Source: Kribbella sp. ALI-6-A | GTDB taxonomy: Bacteria > Actinomycetota > Actinomycetes > Propionibacteriales > Kribbellaceae | NCBI RefSeq assembly: GCF_001984195.1 | Contig: NZ_MTQN01000005.1 | Location: 62,001-126,000, forward strand | Length of the DNA: 64,000 nucleotides | Direction of reading: 5' to 3' | Shown: positions 19,052 to 26,972 of the stretch, in pieces | Numbering within the stretch: position 1 is the first letter of the stretch | Layout: each line of letters starts with the position of its first letter | Made by a program: the position numbers and the translations under genes | The notes under the pieces: generated by a model | What the model was told of the DNA's origin: nothing | Database searches by the model: none | What the model saw: only the letters and a program-made list of their open reading frames with translations

Positions 19052-19798
19052 ATGACGATCGACTACGAGGTGGTGGGCGCCGGGGACCCGGTGCTGCTGG
19101 TGCATGCTGGGGTCGCGGACGCGCGGATGTGGGCGGCCCAGGTGGCGGACCTGCGACGGGACCATCAGGTGATCACCGTCGATCTGCGCGGGTACGGACG
19201 GACGCCGCTGGCGGCGGGCGCCAAGTACTCCGACGCGGGGGACGTGCTCGAGGTGCTCGACGAGCTCGGGCTGGAGCAGATCGCGGTCGTCGGAGCCTCG
19301 TACGGCGGGAACGTCGTGCTGCAGGCGGTCAGCCGGGCGCCGGAGCGGTTCAGCCGGGTGGTGCTGCTGGCCCCGCCGGTGGACGGGATCGAGCCGACCG
19401 ACGACCTGCGCGCCTTGTGGGACGGGGAGAACGAGCTGCTCGAGAAGGGCGACATCGACGGCGCGACCGCGCTCAACGTGCGGACCTGGCTCGGGCCCGA
19501 GGCCGGCGACGAGGCGCGGGAGCTGCTGCACACCATGCAGAAGCGCGCGTTCGAGCTGCAACTCGCGGCCGGCGACGTGGACAACGAGGAGTACGACGTG
19601 ACGCCGGAGCGGATCACCGTGCCGGTCAAGTTGTTCGTCGGCGCGCACGATCTGGAGTTCTTCCGTCTCGGCGCCCGGCACCTGGCCGGGCAGCTGAGCG
19701 ACGTCGAGTTCACCGAGCTGCCGTGGGCCGGTCACCTGCCGACCCTGGAGCGCCGGGCCGAAGGTGTCGCCCTCGTCCGCAACGCACTGACCGACTGA
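19052..19798 (+). CDS. Alpha/beta hydrolase
   Basis: 248 residues. ATG at 19052 preceded by GGGGAGG. Standard fold: oxyanion LLVHAGVADARMW near 15-27, nucleophile elbow GASYGG with Ser83, and C-terminal His in LPWAGHLPTLE. The acid is probably in FVGAHDLEFF. The N-terminal two thirds resemble enol-lactone and epoxide hydrolases; substrate not assignable. An open frame continues upstream but lacks a ribosome site and similarity. Confidence 0.85.
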   Translation: MTIDYEVVGAGDPVLLVHAGVADARMWAAQVADLRRDHQVITVDLRGYGRTPLAAGAKYSDAGDVLEVLDELGLEQIAVVGASYGGNVVLQAVSRAPERFSRVVLLAPPVDGIEPTDDLRALWDGENELLEKGDIDGATALNVRTWLGPEAGDEARELLHTMQKRAFELQLAAGDVDNEEYDVTPERITVPVKLFVGAHDLEFFRLGARHLAGQLSDVEFTELPWAGHLPTLERRAEGVALVRNALTD

Positions 19799-19830
19799 CG
19801 CCGGCCCAGAACGGCGCCACCAACAAGCAC

Positions 19831-19865
19831 AGCGGGCCCCGGACCATCCCGGTCCAGGGCCCGCT
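19831..19865. terminator. Bidirectional terminator hairpin
   Basis: Near-perfect inverted repeat AGCGGGCCC...GGGCCCGCT with an inner GGACC/GGTCC pairing, placed between the convergent hydrolase (ends 19798) and aminopeptidase C (ends 19884) genes. Confidence 0.75.
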
Positions 19866-19883
19866 GTACGTCGTACCGGAAGC

Positions 19884-21206
19884 TCAGTCCGCGAGCGCAC
19901 CCATCGGGTCCCACGCGGGCAGCACGATCGGGGTCTCGTCGAAGGCCGCCTGCAGCTCGGCCGGCAGCGCCGACTTGCGGACCGCGATCTCGAACACGTG
20001 CTCGCCGAACCACGAGTCGTTCATCGTCCAGAAGCCGTTGTCGGCCTTCTCGTCGCCCCAGCTGTTCTCGACCCGCCAGCGCCGCGGCTGCCCGTCGACC
20101 ACGTCGACACCGGTGAACAGCATCGCGTGCGTCATCAGCGTCTCGTGGTGCAGCAGCCGCTCGGCCTTGTCGAGCGTGAACTCGGTGTCGTAGACGGCCT
20201 CGTAGTCGTACAGCTTGGCGTCCCAGTAGCCGAGGTCGGCCGACATCTGCTTGCCGACGTCACAGCCGAACCAGACCGGCTCGCCGCCGACGATCGCGTC
20301 CTGGGCGAGCTTCTTCATCAGGTCCATCTCGACGTTCAGGTAGACCACCGGCGGCGCGTCGATCACGTTGCCGAGGTAGTCGACGGTGAAGGTCTTGCCG
20401 GTCGGGCTGGACTCGCGCGGGTCGTGCACGATGCAGACGTAGTCGTCGACCGGCAGCGTCACGTACGCCGCGGCGAACTCGGCCGGCGTCGTCCAGCCGT
20501 CGCGGTGGAAGGTCTTCTCGCTGTCCTTCCACTGCCACAGGAACTTCTGCGGCGGCGTGCCGAGGTGGATGCTCAGCACCCGGTGGATGGTGGTCAGCAG
20601 CTCGGCCTTGCGGGCGCGCTGGGCCTCGACGCCGTCGAGCTTGCGCAGGTCGCGAGCACCCTGGCGGAGCAGCTTGCGCAGGGTGTCGTTCAGCTGGGCG
20701 GTCGACGACGAGCTCTCGGTCTCCGGCATCGCCGTCTTCGGCACCAGGCCGTGCTTGCGGACCAGCGCGACGAACATGTTCCACTGGCCGCCGTCACCGA
20801 TCGGGTCGGACAGCAGGTGCGCCACGGTCCGGTCGTCGACGTCGCGGTCGGTGGTCTCGATGACCGCCTCGAGGAAGAAGTTGGCGCGCTCGAACTTGTC
20901 CCAGAACAACAGGTAGTTCTGGGAGAACTCGAAGTCCTTCACGCCGAGCTTCCCGGCGGCGCCGACCCGGAGCAGGTTCAGGCCCGCGAACAGCCAGCAC
21001 CGGCCGCTCTTCTTCTGGTTGGTCACCTTCCAGTCGTCCAGCAGGTTCGACACCGAGTGGTCGAGCGAGGTGACGACCTGGCGATCCAGGGCGATCTTGG
21101 TGACCGGCGTTTCCGTGACGGCGTTCTGCATCACCCGGTACTGCGGGTTCGACGCGAACTCCTTCTCGAAGAGCGCCAGCTGTTCGGCAGTGAGATTCCG
21201 CTCCAT
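19884..21206 (-). CDS. pepC: Aminopeptidase C (bleomycin hydrolase family)
   Basis: Papain-like cysteine aminopeptidase of the C1B family, 440 residues, forming a hexameric ring with active sites inside. Active Cys70 in SGRCWLFAG, His in LMTHAMLFTGVD and Asn in WRVENSWGDE are all present. N-terminus MERNLTAEQLALFEKEF matches the family. It trims peptides in the cytosol and can hydrolyse bleomycin-like amides. Single gene; starts at ATG 21206. Confidence 0.95.
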   Translation of the reverse strand: MERNLTAEQLALFEKEFASNPQYRVMQNAVTETPVTKIALDRQVVTSLDHSVSNLLDDWKVTNQKKSGRCWLFAGLNLLRVGAAGKLGVKDFEFSQNYLLFWDKFERANFFLEAVIETTDRDVDDRTVAHLLSDPIGDGGQWNMFVALVRKHGLVPKTAMPETESSSSTAQLNDTLRKLLRQGARDLRKLDGVEAQRARKAELLTTIHRVLSIHLGTPPQKFLWQWKDSEKTFHRDGWTTPAEFAAAYVTLPVDDYVCIVHDPRESSPTGKTFTVDYLGNVIDAPPVVYLNVEMDLMKKLAQDAIVGGEPVWFGCDVGKQMSADLGYWDAKLYDYEAVYDTEFTLDKAERLLHHETLMTHAMLFTGVDVVDGQPRRWRVENSWGDEKADNGFWTMNDSWFGEHVFEIAVRKSALPAELQAAFDETPIVLPAWDPMGALAD

Positions 21207-21323
21207 AGCAGTCGACGGTATAACAGTGGCGAAGCCGTCCGCTTCCCGGCGGAGTGGCGCATGTGTGCCCTGTCGTGAACCCGCCAGCCACCCGGTACGG
21301 CGTACTGCTTTCCGCCCGCCGGA

Positions 21324-21932
21324 TCAGGGTGTCAGGAAGCGGCGCGGATCGCCCGAGGCACTGGCCGTCGAGGCCAGCCACGCGTTGAAGCCGACGGGGT
21401 CGCGGCGTTCGAGCTCGTCCAGGTAGAGCTCGCGCAGGCGTATCAGCGGGAGGGCTCCCCACGAGGACGTCGTCCTGAGCTGCTGCCCGCTGAGGATCCA
21501 CGCGCTGCAGAGCTCGGCGGTCGTCAACTGCCGGACGCGGTCGACGTCTGCCTTGGGTTGGTCCAGCGGACTCGAGCCCCAGCCGAGGCGCTTCGCCTGG
21601 GCGAGGACCAGGCGAAGAACCGGCGGCGAGGTCAGGCCGAGCAGCAACGCCACGAGCAGCCCCGCGAAGCCGAGCAACGAGCACAGCCCACCGACGGCGA
21701 CCACGCCGAGCGCGACCAGGTAGCCGTCCCGGACCGACCGCGAGAACCGGCTTTTCCGGCCGCCCGCCGTACCGTCCTGATCCTCGCGCGCGCACCACAA
21801 CACCGTCGACGCGACGAACCCGCCGACCAGCGGCAGCCCGACCAGCGCCGACGTCGTCCACAACATCGCGGCCGCGACCAGTCCGACCAGTCCCACGGCG
21901 GCGACGAAGCATCTCCAGACCAGCAGTCCCAT
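21324..21932 (-). CDS. Hypothetical membrane protein, 202 residues
   Basis: Not a family I recognise. Two hydrophobic hairpins are evident (about 5-45 and 70-110), separated by an Arg/Lys loop, then a soluble C-terminal part (RQLTTAELCSAWILSGQQL, LRELYLDELERRDPVGFNAWL) that looks like a conserved domain. Single gene on the minus strand between pepC and the alternative ribosomal genes. Confidence 0.6.
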   Translation of the reverse strand: MGLLVWRCFVAAVGLVGLVAAAMLWTTSALVGLPLVGGFVASTVLWCAREDQDGTAGGRKSRFSRSVRDGYLVALGVVAVGGLCSLLGFAGLLVALLLGLTSPPVLRLVLAQAKRLGWGSSPLDQPKADVDRVRQLTTAELCSAWILSGQQLRTTSSWGALPLIRLRELYLDELERRDPVGFNAWLASTASASGDPRRFLTP

Positions 21933-22032
21933 CTCCGACCGCCTCCCACCTCAGCTCACTGAGGCCGGGAGGTACCCCACCGGCGCCGGTGTATGTCCGG
22001 CGCGAGGGGTGGGGTCAGCCGCGGGACCGCGA

Positions 22033-22194
22033 TCACTCGATCAGCCCGAGCTGGTAGGCCTTCACCAACCGGCGCGGCACCCGCAGCTGCCGTCCGTTCA
22101 CGGTGATCGGCACCAGGTCCACCGGCGCCGCCTTCCACTGCGCCCGGCGGCTGCGGGTGTTGGAGCGGGACATCTTGCGCTTCGGCACAGCCAT
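22033..22194 (-). CDS. rpmF: Ribosomal protein L32, zinc-independent (Cys-less) form
   Basis: 53 residues beginning [20 protein letters not shown], the L32 start. The usual zinc-finger half with four Cys is replaced by a Cys-free segment ([21 protein letters not shown]), so this is the C-minus paralogue. Family knowledge: such copies replace the zinc-holding form when zinc is scarce, freeing zinc, and are repressed by Zur. It is divergent from the S18 gene across a Zur-like site. ATG at 22194 with AGGAACC upstream. Confidence 0.93.
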   Translation of the reverse strand: MAVPKRKMSRSNTRSRRAQWKAAPVDLVPITVNGRQLRVPRRLVKAYQLGLIE

Positions 22195-22227
22195 GGTTCC
22201 TCCTGAGAACGATCCGGCTATGCTAAT

Positions 22228-22242
22228 TGAAAACGATGTTCA
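22228..22242. promoter_or_regulatory. Zur-like operator between the rpmF and rpsR paralogues
   Basis: TGAAAACGATGTTCA, an AT-rich inverted repeat (TGAA...TTCA) close to the actinobacterial Zur consensus TGAAAATGATTTTCA as I recall it. A TATGCT -10 hexamer at 22219-22224 places the rpsR transcription start inside the site, so bound Zur would block it. The spacing to both ATGs suits shared control. Confidence 0.75.
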
Positions 22243-22260
22243 ACATCAACGGAGGTCCGC

Positions 22261-22497
22261 ATGGCCCGCCGACCGGCGCCGACCCGCAAGCCCCGGCAGA
22301 ATCCGCTCGACCGCGACGGCATCACCGTCGTCGACTACAAGGACACCGCGCTGCTGCGCGGCTTCATCTCCGACCGCGGCAAGATCCGGTCGCGCCGGGT
22401 CACCGGATTGAGCGTGCAGCAGCACAAGCAGATCGCGCGCGCGATCAAGAACGCGCGCGAGATGGCCCTGCTCCCGTACACCTCCAGCGCCCGGTAG
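22261..22497 (+). CDS. rpsR: Ribosomal protein S18, zinc-independent (Cys-less) form
   Basis: 78 residues with the S18 core [19 protein letters not shown] and the C-terminal [13 protein letters not shown]. The N-terminal CxxC seen in zinc-type actinobacterial S18 is absent, and there is no Cys at all. ATG at 22261 with ACGGAGG six bases upstream. It should substitute for the housekeeping S18 under zinc limitation, together with the divergent L32 copy. Other common members of this regulon (L28, L33, S14 copies) are not in the window. Confidence 0.93.
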   Translation: MARRPAPTRKPRQNPLDRDGITVVDYKDTALLRGFISDRGKIRSRRVTGLSVQQHKQIARAIKNAREMALLPYTSSAR

Positions 22498-22509
22498 GCG
22501 CGCACAGGT

Positions 22510-22863
22510 TCAGTGCCAGAAGACCGCGATGATCGCGTTCAGCAGGGTGAGGCCGCCGATGGCCATCAGCATGCCGCGGGTGATCGACGGGCGGCGGCGC
22601 CACAGGAACAGCAGGACGGTGATCACCAGGACGACGACGAGCTTCACGCCGATCTTGGTGTTGTCGACGGTGAAGTCGTCGTCCTTGACGCCGGAGGCCA
22701 GGCCGACCAGCAGCACGCCGGTGACCAGCTGGGTCAGCGCGCCGTGCAGCATCGCGTTGTTGACGACCGGCTCCTTGGCCTTCAGCTGGGTGAAGAACCC
22801 GCCGAACAGCGCGGCGAAACCGACCAGGTGCAGCAGGGTGAGTACGTCGTGCAGGAAATCCAT
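22510..22863 (-). CDS. Small integral membrane protein, 117 residues
   Basis: Four hydrophobic segments (DVLTLLHLVGFAALFGG, ALTQLVTGVLLVGLASG, LVVVLVITVLLFLW, MLMAIGGLTLLNAIIAVFW). The LHLVGFAALFGGFF start is seen in uncharacterised actinobacterial membrane proteins. Start taken at ATG 22863; GTG 22869 two codons earlier is equally possible. Convergent with rpsR, only 12 bp apart. Confidence 0.7.
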   Translation of the reverse strand: MDFLHDVLTLLHLVGFAALFGGFFTQLKAKEPVVNNAMLHGALTQLVTGVLLVGLASGVKDDDFTVDNTKIGVKLVVVLVITVLLFLWRRRPSITRGMLMAIGGLTLLNAIIAVFWH

Positions 22864-22926
22864 GCCCACACCCTAGAGATCCCCGGCCGGCGACTCGCCG
22901 GACCGGGGCGGACTCGCCGGACCGGG

Positions 22927-23583
22927 TCAGACCAGGCGGCGGTCCGTGGCCCAGCGGGTGAGTTCGTGCCGGTTGGACAGCTGCAGCTTGCGCAGCACCG
23001 AGGAGACGTGGGTCTCGACGGTCTTCACCGAGATGAACAGCTCGCGGGCCACTTCCTTGTACGCGTAGCCGCGCGCGATCAGCCGCAGTACCTCGCGCTC
23101 GCGCTGGGACAGCCGGTCCAGGTCCTCGTCCACCGCCGCGATGTCGATCGCCCCGGAGAACGCGTCCAGCACGAAGCCGGCCAGCCGCGGCGAGAACACC
23201 GCGTCGCCGTCGGCGACCCGGCCGATCGCGTCGACCAGCTCGGTCCCGCTGATGTTCTTGGTGACGTAGCCGCGGGCGCCGGCCCGGATCACGCCGATCA
23301 CGTCCTCGGCCGCGTCCGACACCGACAGCGCCAGGAACTTGATCTCCGGGTGCCGCTGGTGCACCTGCTTCATCACCTCGGTGCCACCACCGCCGGGCAG
23401 GTGGACGTCGAGCAGGACCACGTCCGGCTCGGTCGCCACGATCGCCTTCACCGCGCTGTCGACGTCGGCACCCTCGCCGACGATCTCCACCGCCGCGCCG
23501 ATCTCGCTGCGCACCCCGGCCCGGAACATGTCGTGGTCGTCGACGACGACCACTCGCCGCCGGCCGCTCTCACTCAGGCTCAT
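22927..23583 (-). CDS. LuxR/NarL-family response regulator
   Basis: 218 residues. Receiver domain 10-125 with phosphoacceptor Asp59 in VVLLDVHLPGG and the VTKNIS switch Lys, then a C-terminal LuxR helix-turn-helix (LSQREREVLRLIARGYAYKEVARELF). ATG at 23583 overlaps the kinase stop (ATGA), so both are coupled. The pair resembles the PspC-kinase/LuxR systems (LiaRS-like) that respond to envelope stress; likely targets include the divergent PspC operon. The same frame stays open far upstream without a coding signal. Confidence 0.93.
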   Translation of the reverse strand: MSLSESGRRRVVVVDDHDMFRAGVRSEIGAAVEIVGEGADVDSAVKAIVATEPDVVLLDVHLPGGGGTEVMKQVHQRHPEIKFLALSVSDAAEDVIGVIRAGARGYVTKNISGTELVDAIGRVADGDAVFSPRLAGFVLDAFSGAIDIAAVDEDLDRLSQREREVLRLIARGYAYKEVARELFISVKTVETHVSSVLRKLQLSNRHELTRWATDRRLV

Positions 23584-25154
23584 CTGTCCATCTCCAGTCG
23601 CACTTCGGTGCCTGTCTCCGGGCTCGACCGCACCGTCGCGCGGCCGCCGTGCCGTTCCATCCTGCCCATCACACTGTGCCGCAGTCCCAGCCGGTCCTCC
23701 GGTACGCCGTCGGTGTCGAAGCCCTTGCCGCGGTCCCGGACGAAGATCTCGGCCCGGTCCCCGTCCACCTCGACGAACACGTCGATCTTGTCCGCGCCGG
23801 AGTGCTTGGCCGCGTTCACCATCGACTCCCGCGCCGCCCGGACCATCGCCGACAGCTCCTCGGTCAGATCGCAGTCGCCGACCGTGACCACCTCGACCGG
23901 TACGCCGTGGGAGTCCTCCACCTCGGCCGCCGCGCGTTTGGCCGCGCCGGCCAGGGTCTGGTCGGTCTTGTCGTCCTCGTCGTACAGCCACGACCGCAGC
24001 TCGCGCTCCTGGGACCGGGCCAGCCGGGTCACCGCGCGGGGATCGGAGGCCTGCTTCTGGATCAGCGCCAGCGTCTGCAGCACCGAGTCGTGCAGGTGCG
24101 CGGCCATGTCGGCGCGTTCCTGGGAGCGGATCCGCTCGCTGCGCTCGGCGTTCAGGTCGCGGCTCAGCCGGTGCACCCACGGGCCGGCGATGACGCCGAG
24201 GCCGACCACCGCGAGCAGCAGCGCGACCAGCACGTCGCCGACCTGGGACAGCCGGCCGTTCTGCACCAGGAACACGGTGACCGCGGTGCCGAGCAGGATC
24301 ACCCCGACCACGACCCGGACGATCGACTTGATCCCGCCCTTGCCGAGCAGGTTGCCGAGCGTCGGCGCCTTGTTGGTCCAGGCCGCCTTCTGGGTCTCGT
24401 CGGCCTGCCGCCAGATCAGCGCGAGCCCGGTGCCGGCGAAGACCAGCGGCCAGAACATCTTGCCCGCGATGCCCAGTCCGGCGGCCTGCAGGAGCAGCAG
24501 TACGCCGGCGGCGACGACCACGAGCGCGATCACCTGACCGCGGTTCTTCTCGCGGCGGCGGGATCTGGCTTCGCTGACCGGCGGCGGGACGTGGTCGGAC
24601 CGCATGTTCTGCCGGGTCGCCGCGGCGAGCCCCGGCGCGGACGGCACAGTCGGAGCCGCGAGCGGCATCAGGAACCACAGCGCCGCGTAGATCAGCACGC
24701 CGAACCCGCCGAACACCGTCGCGCCGATGAACACCAGCCGGACGGCGACGTCCGACACGTTCAGATGGTCGGCGATACCACCCGCGACGCCGCTGACGAC
24801 GCGTCCGTCCGACCGCCGGTAGGCCCGCCGTACCGGCGGTGCTTCACTCGCCGGCGGCCCGTACGGCGGCGGCGTGCCAGGCCCGTACGGCGGCCCTGCC
24901 GGGCCAGGCCCGTAGCCCGCCGCTCCCGGCCCGTACGCCGTACCGAATCCTCCCGGACCAGTCGACGTACCGAAGGAGCCCGCCTGCCCGGGCCCGAAAT
25001 GCCCCGCATCGGCGTGCCCGCCGTGCATCCCAGCGGCGGCGCCGATGGGCTGGTCGCTGCCGTAGCCGGGCTGGTTCTGGCCGTGCGGCGGCGCGGAGGG
25101 AGCCCCGGAGTCCGGGGATCCGCCCGTCGGCGCGGCAGCGGCTGGTTGGCTCAT
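23580..25154 (-). CDS. PspC-domain sensor histidine kinase
   Basis: 524 residues. Long Gly/Pro/Tyr-rich disordered N-region (1-105), a PspC domain (about 108-165; RRSDGRVVSGVAGGIADHLNV and membrane helix), further helices (near 215-260 and 290-330), then HisKA_3 with phospho-His in AAHLHDSVLQTL and an HATPase_c domain. MSQPAAA at ATG 25154 is taken as the start; a GTG 15 bases further up is possible. PspC domains sense membrane state; the kinase should phosphorylate the coupled LuxR regulator. Confidence 0.9.
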   Translation of the reverse strand: MSQPAAAAPTGGSPDSGAPSAPPHGQNQPGYGSDQPIGAAAGMHGGHADAGHFGPGQAGSFGTSTGPGGFGTAYGPGAAGYGPGPAGPPYGPGTPPPYGPPASEAPPVRRAYRRSDGRVVSGVAGGIADHLNVSDVAVRLVFIGATVFGGFGVLIYAALWFLMPLAAPTVPSAPGLAAATRQNMRSDHVPPPVSEARSRRREKNRGQVIALVVVAAGVLLLLQAAGLGIAGKMFWPLVFAGTGLALIWRQADETQKAAWTNKAPTLGNLLGKGGIKSIVRVVVGVILLGTAVTVFLVQNGRLSQVGDVLVALLLAVVGLGVIAGPWVHRLSRDLNAERSERIRSQERADMAAHLHDSVLQTLALIQKQASDPRAVTRLARSQERELRSWLYDEDDKTDQTLAGAAKRAAAEVEDSHGVPVEVVTVGDCDLTEELSAMVRAARESMVNAAKHSGADKIDVFVEVDGDRAEIFVRDRGKGFDTDGVPEDRLGLRHSVMGRMERHGGRATVRSSPETGTEVRLEMDR

Positions 25155-25360
25155 CCCCACGATCGTCACATGCGGACCGGGCCGACACCAGCAGGCTTGT
25201 CCCCGGCCGCCACCTCAACGACGGGCCCACGCGCTCAGGGTCGGGTCGGGGACAACCCGGAGCCGCCCGCTCCCGGCGGCCTCAGGGCGGGGAGTTCCAG
25301 GGGTCGGCGCAGGGGGATCCCCGATGCCGCCGGCGGCCCGCGCGAGACACTATCGATGTC

Positions 25361-26725
25361 ATGGAGCAGAACCCGAGCGGCTTCGATCGCAACCAGCTGC
25401 ACAACGTGCAGAGCTGGCGCCGGAGCAGGAGCGACCGGATGGTGGCCGGCGTGTGCGGTGGCATGGCCCGCGCGCTGAACGTCGACCCGGTGCTGGTCCG
25501 CGTCGTGATGGCGGTCCTGGTCCTCAGCGGTCCGGGCATCCTGTTCTACGCGGCCGGCTGGATCCTGATGCCGGACGAGGGCTCCGACAAGGCACCCGTC
25601 GAGGGCCTGCTCGGCAACCGGGTCCCGACCAACCACCCGTGGCTGTGGCCGGTGGTGCTCGGCATCTGCGTGTTCGTCGCGATCGTGGTGATGTCGTCGT
25701 TCGACTCCGGCAAGCTGATCCCCGGGCCGCTGGTGGTGCTCGGGCTGCTCTGGCTGTTCGTGTTCCGCCGCAAGCCGAAGAACGGCTCCTCGCACTGGTC
25801 CCACACCGGCATGGGCATGCACGGCATGAACCTGCGCGGCCGTCCGCAGGACACCGGGCCGGCCGCACCGCAGCAGCCCGGCGCCACGGCGTACGGGACA
25901 GCGCCGTACGGGCCGACCACGCCGCAGACCTCCCAGTACGCCGGCCAGCCGGCTCCCCAGAACGGCCCGCCACCTCCCCCGGCGGGTCCGTCGTCCTCGG
26001 CCACCCGGCGACCTCAGGACCGCACCGTCGAATCGGTCCAGCCGGTGTGGACCGAGGACGACCCCCTGGGCCTGTACGTCGACGAGCCGCCCGCCGCGCC
26101 GGCCGCGACGCGGGTCAGCGAACCGCCGGTCAAGGGCGTGCGCGGGGTGAAGTCGGCCGTGGTCGCGCTGACCGGGCTCGCGATCGGCATCGCCTGGCTG
26201 GCCGGCGTGGCCACGCCCGCGATCCTCGCGATCGGGGTGGCCACGCTCGGCGCCGGGATGCTGATCGGCGGATTCGTCGGCCGGACCATGGCGCTGCTCC
26301 CGCTCGGCATCCTGCTGGCCGCGGGGGTCGCGGTCAGCACGGTCTTCCCGAACATGCCGCGCGACTTCAAGGACGTGAACGTGGTCGCGACGCCGGACCA
26401 GCCGGTCACCTCGACCAGCAACAACTACACGTTCGACGCCGGCGCGGTGAAACTCGACCTGACCAAGACCACGTTCGCGCCCGGCGCGAAGATCACCGTC
26501 GACGGTGGCGTCGGTGAGGTCGTGCTGAAGGTGCCGGCCGACGTCGACCTCAGCGGTACGCTGAGCGCGCAGACCGGCGAGGTGATCGGCCTGGCGCAGC
26601 GCGAAGGCGGGCACGACGCGAAGGTCACGCTGAACGACCTCGGCGCCGACGGCAAGGCCGGACCGGGCAAGCTCGCGATCGACGTACAGCTCAAGCTCGG
26701 CAGCATCACGGTGGAGCGCGGATGA
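25361..26725 (+). CDS. PspC-domain multi-pass membrane protein
   Basis: 454 residues. N-terminal PspC domain (about 20-75; RSDRMVAGVCGGMARALNVDPVLV), helices near 90-135, a Pro/Gln-rich cytosolic linker (160-230), more helices near 260-330, and a C-terminal beta-solenoid-like domain (VDGGVGEVVLKVPADVDLSG, residues 375-454) as in LiaF/YvqF-like C-terminal domains. It therefore probably modulates the divergent PspC kinase, as LiaF does LiaS. ATG at 25361 in the same frame as a longer open region. Last four bases overlap the next gene. Confidence 0.88.
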   Translation: MEQNPSGFDRNQLHNVQSWRRSRSDRMVAGVCGGMARALNVDPVLVRVVMAVLVLSGPGILFYAAGWILMPDEGSDKAPVEGLLGNRVPTNHPWLWPVVLGICVFVAIVVMSSFDSGKLIPGPLVVLGLLWLFVFRRKPKNGSSHWSHTGMGMHGMNLRGRPQDTGPAAPQQPGATAYGTAPYGPTTPQTSQYAGQPAPQNGPPPPPAGPSSSATRRPQDRTVESVQPVWTEDDPLGLYVDEPPAAPAATRVSEPPVKGVRGVKSAVVALTGLAIGIAWLAGVATPAILAIGVATLGAGMLIGGFVGRTMALLPLGILLAAGVAVSTVFPNMPRDFKDVNVVATPDQPVTSTSNNYTFDAGAVKLDLTKTTFAPGAKITVDGGVGEVVLKVPADVDLSGTLSAQTGEVIGLAQREGGHDAKVTLNDLGADGKAGPGKLAIDVQLKLGSITVERG

Positions 26726-26901
26726 GGAAAACGAAGGCGGACGTGCCCGGGGTCATCACCGGCACCGTGCTGACCGGCGCCGCGACCATCTACCTGCTCA
26801 ACGACCAGGGCCTGGTGAAGACCGACGACCTCGGCCTCACCGCCGCGATCCTCCTGGTCGTCGCCGGGGCGGTCGGCCTGGGCGCCTCGCGCCGCAGCTG
26901 A
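26722..26901 (+). CDS. 59-residue two-helix membrane protein of the PspC operon
   Basis: Too short for many gene callers, but well supported: ATG at 26722 overlaps the upstream stop (ATGA) and the 59 codons keep the local codon bias. Sequence: short basic N-tail, hydrophobic segment VITGTVLTGAATIYLL, a turn with DDLG, second segment AAILLVVAGAVGLGA, Arg-Arg-Ser end. Hypothetical partner of the PspC proteins. Confidence 0.75.
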   Translation: MRKTKADVPGVITGTVLTGAATIYLLNDQGLVKTDDLGLTAAILLVVAGAVGLGASRRS

Positions 26902-26972
26902 CCCCGTACGCCGAAGCCCGCTCCGGCTCGCCGAGCCGGTAATTCGGTTGCTGCGGTTGTTAGGTTTCGCGA

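Noticed and set aside
22927..24678. 583-codon version of the LuxR response regulator
   Set aside because: The extra 365 codons are antisense-like Arg/Gly/Ala sequence in another frame of the kinase gene; the ATG at 23583 with stop-start overlap is the natural start.
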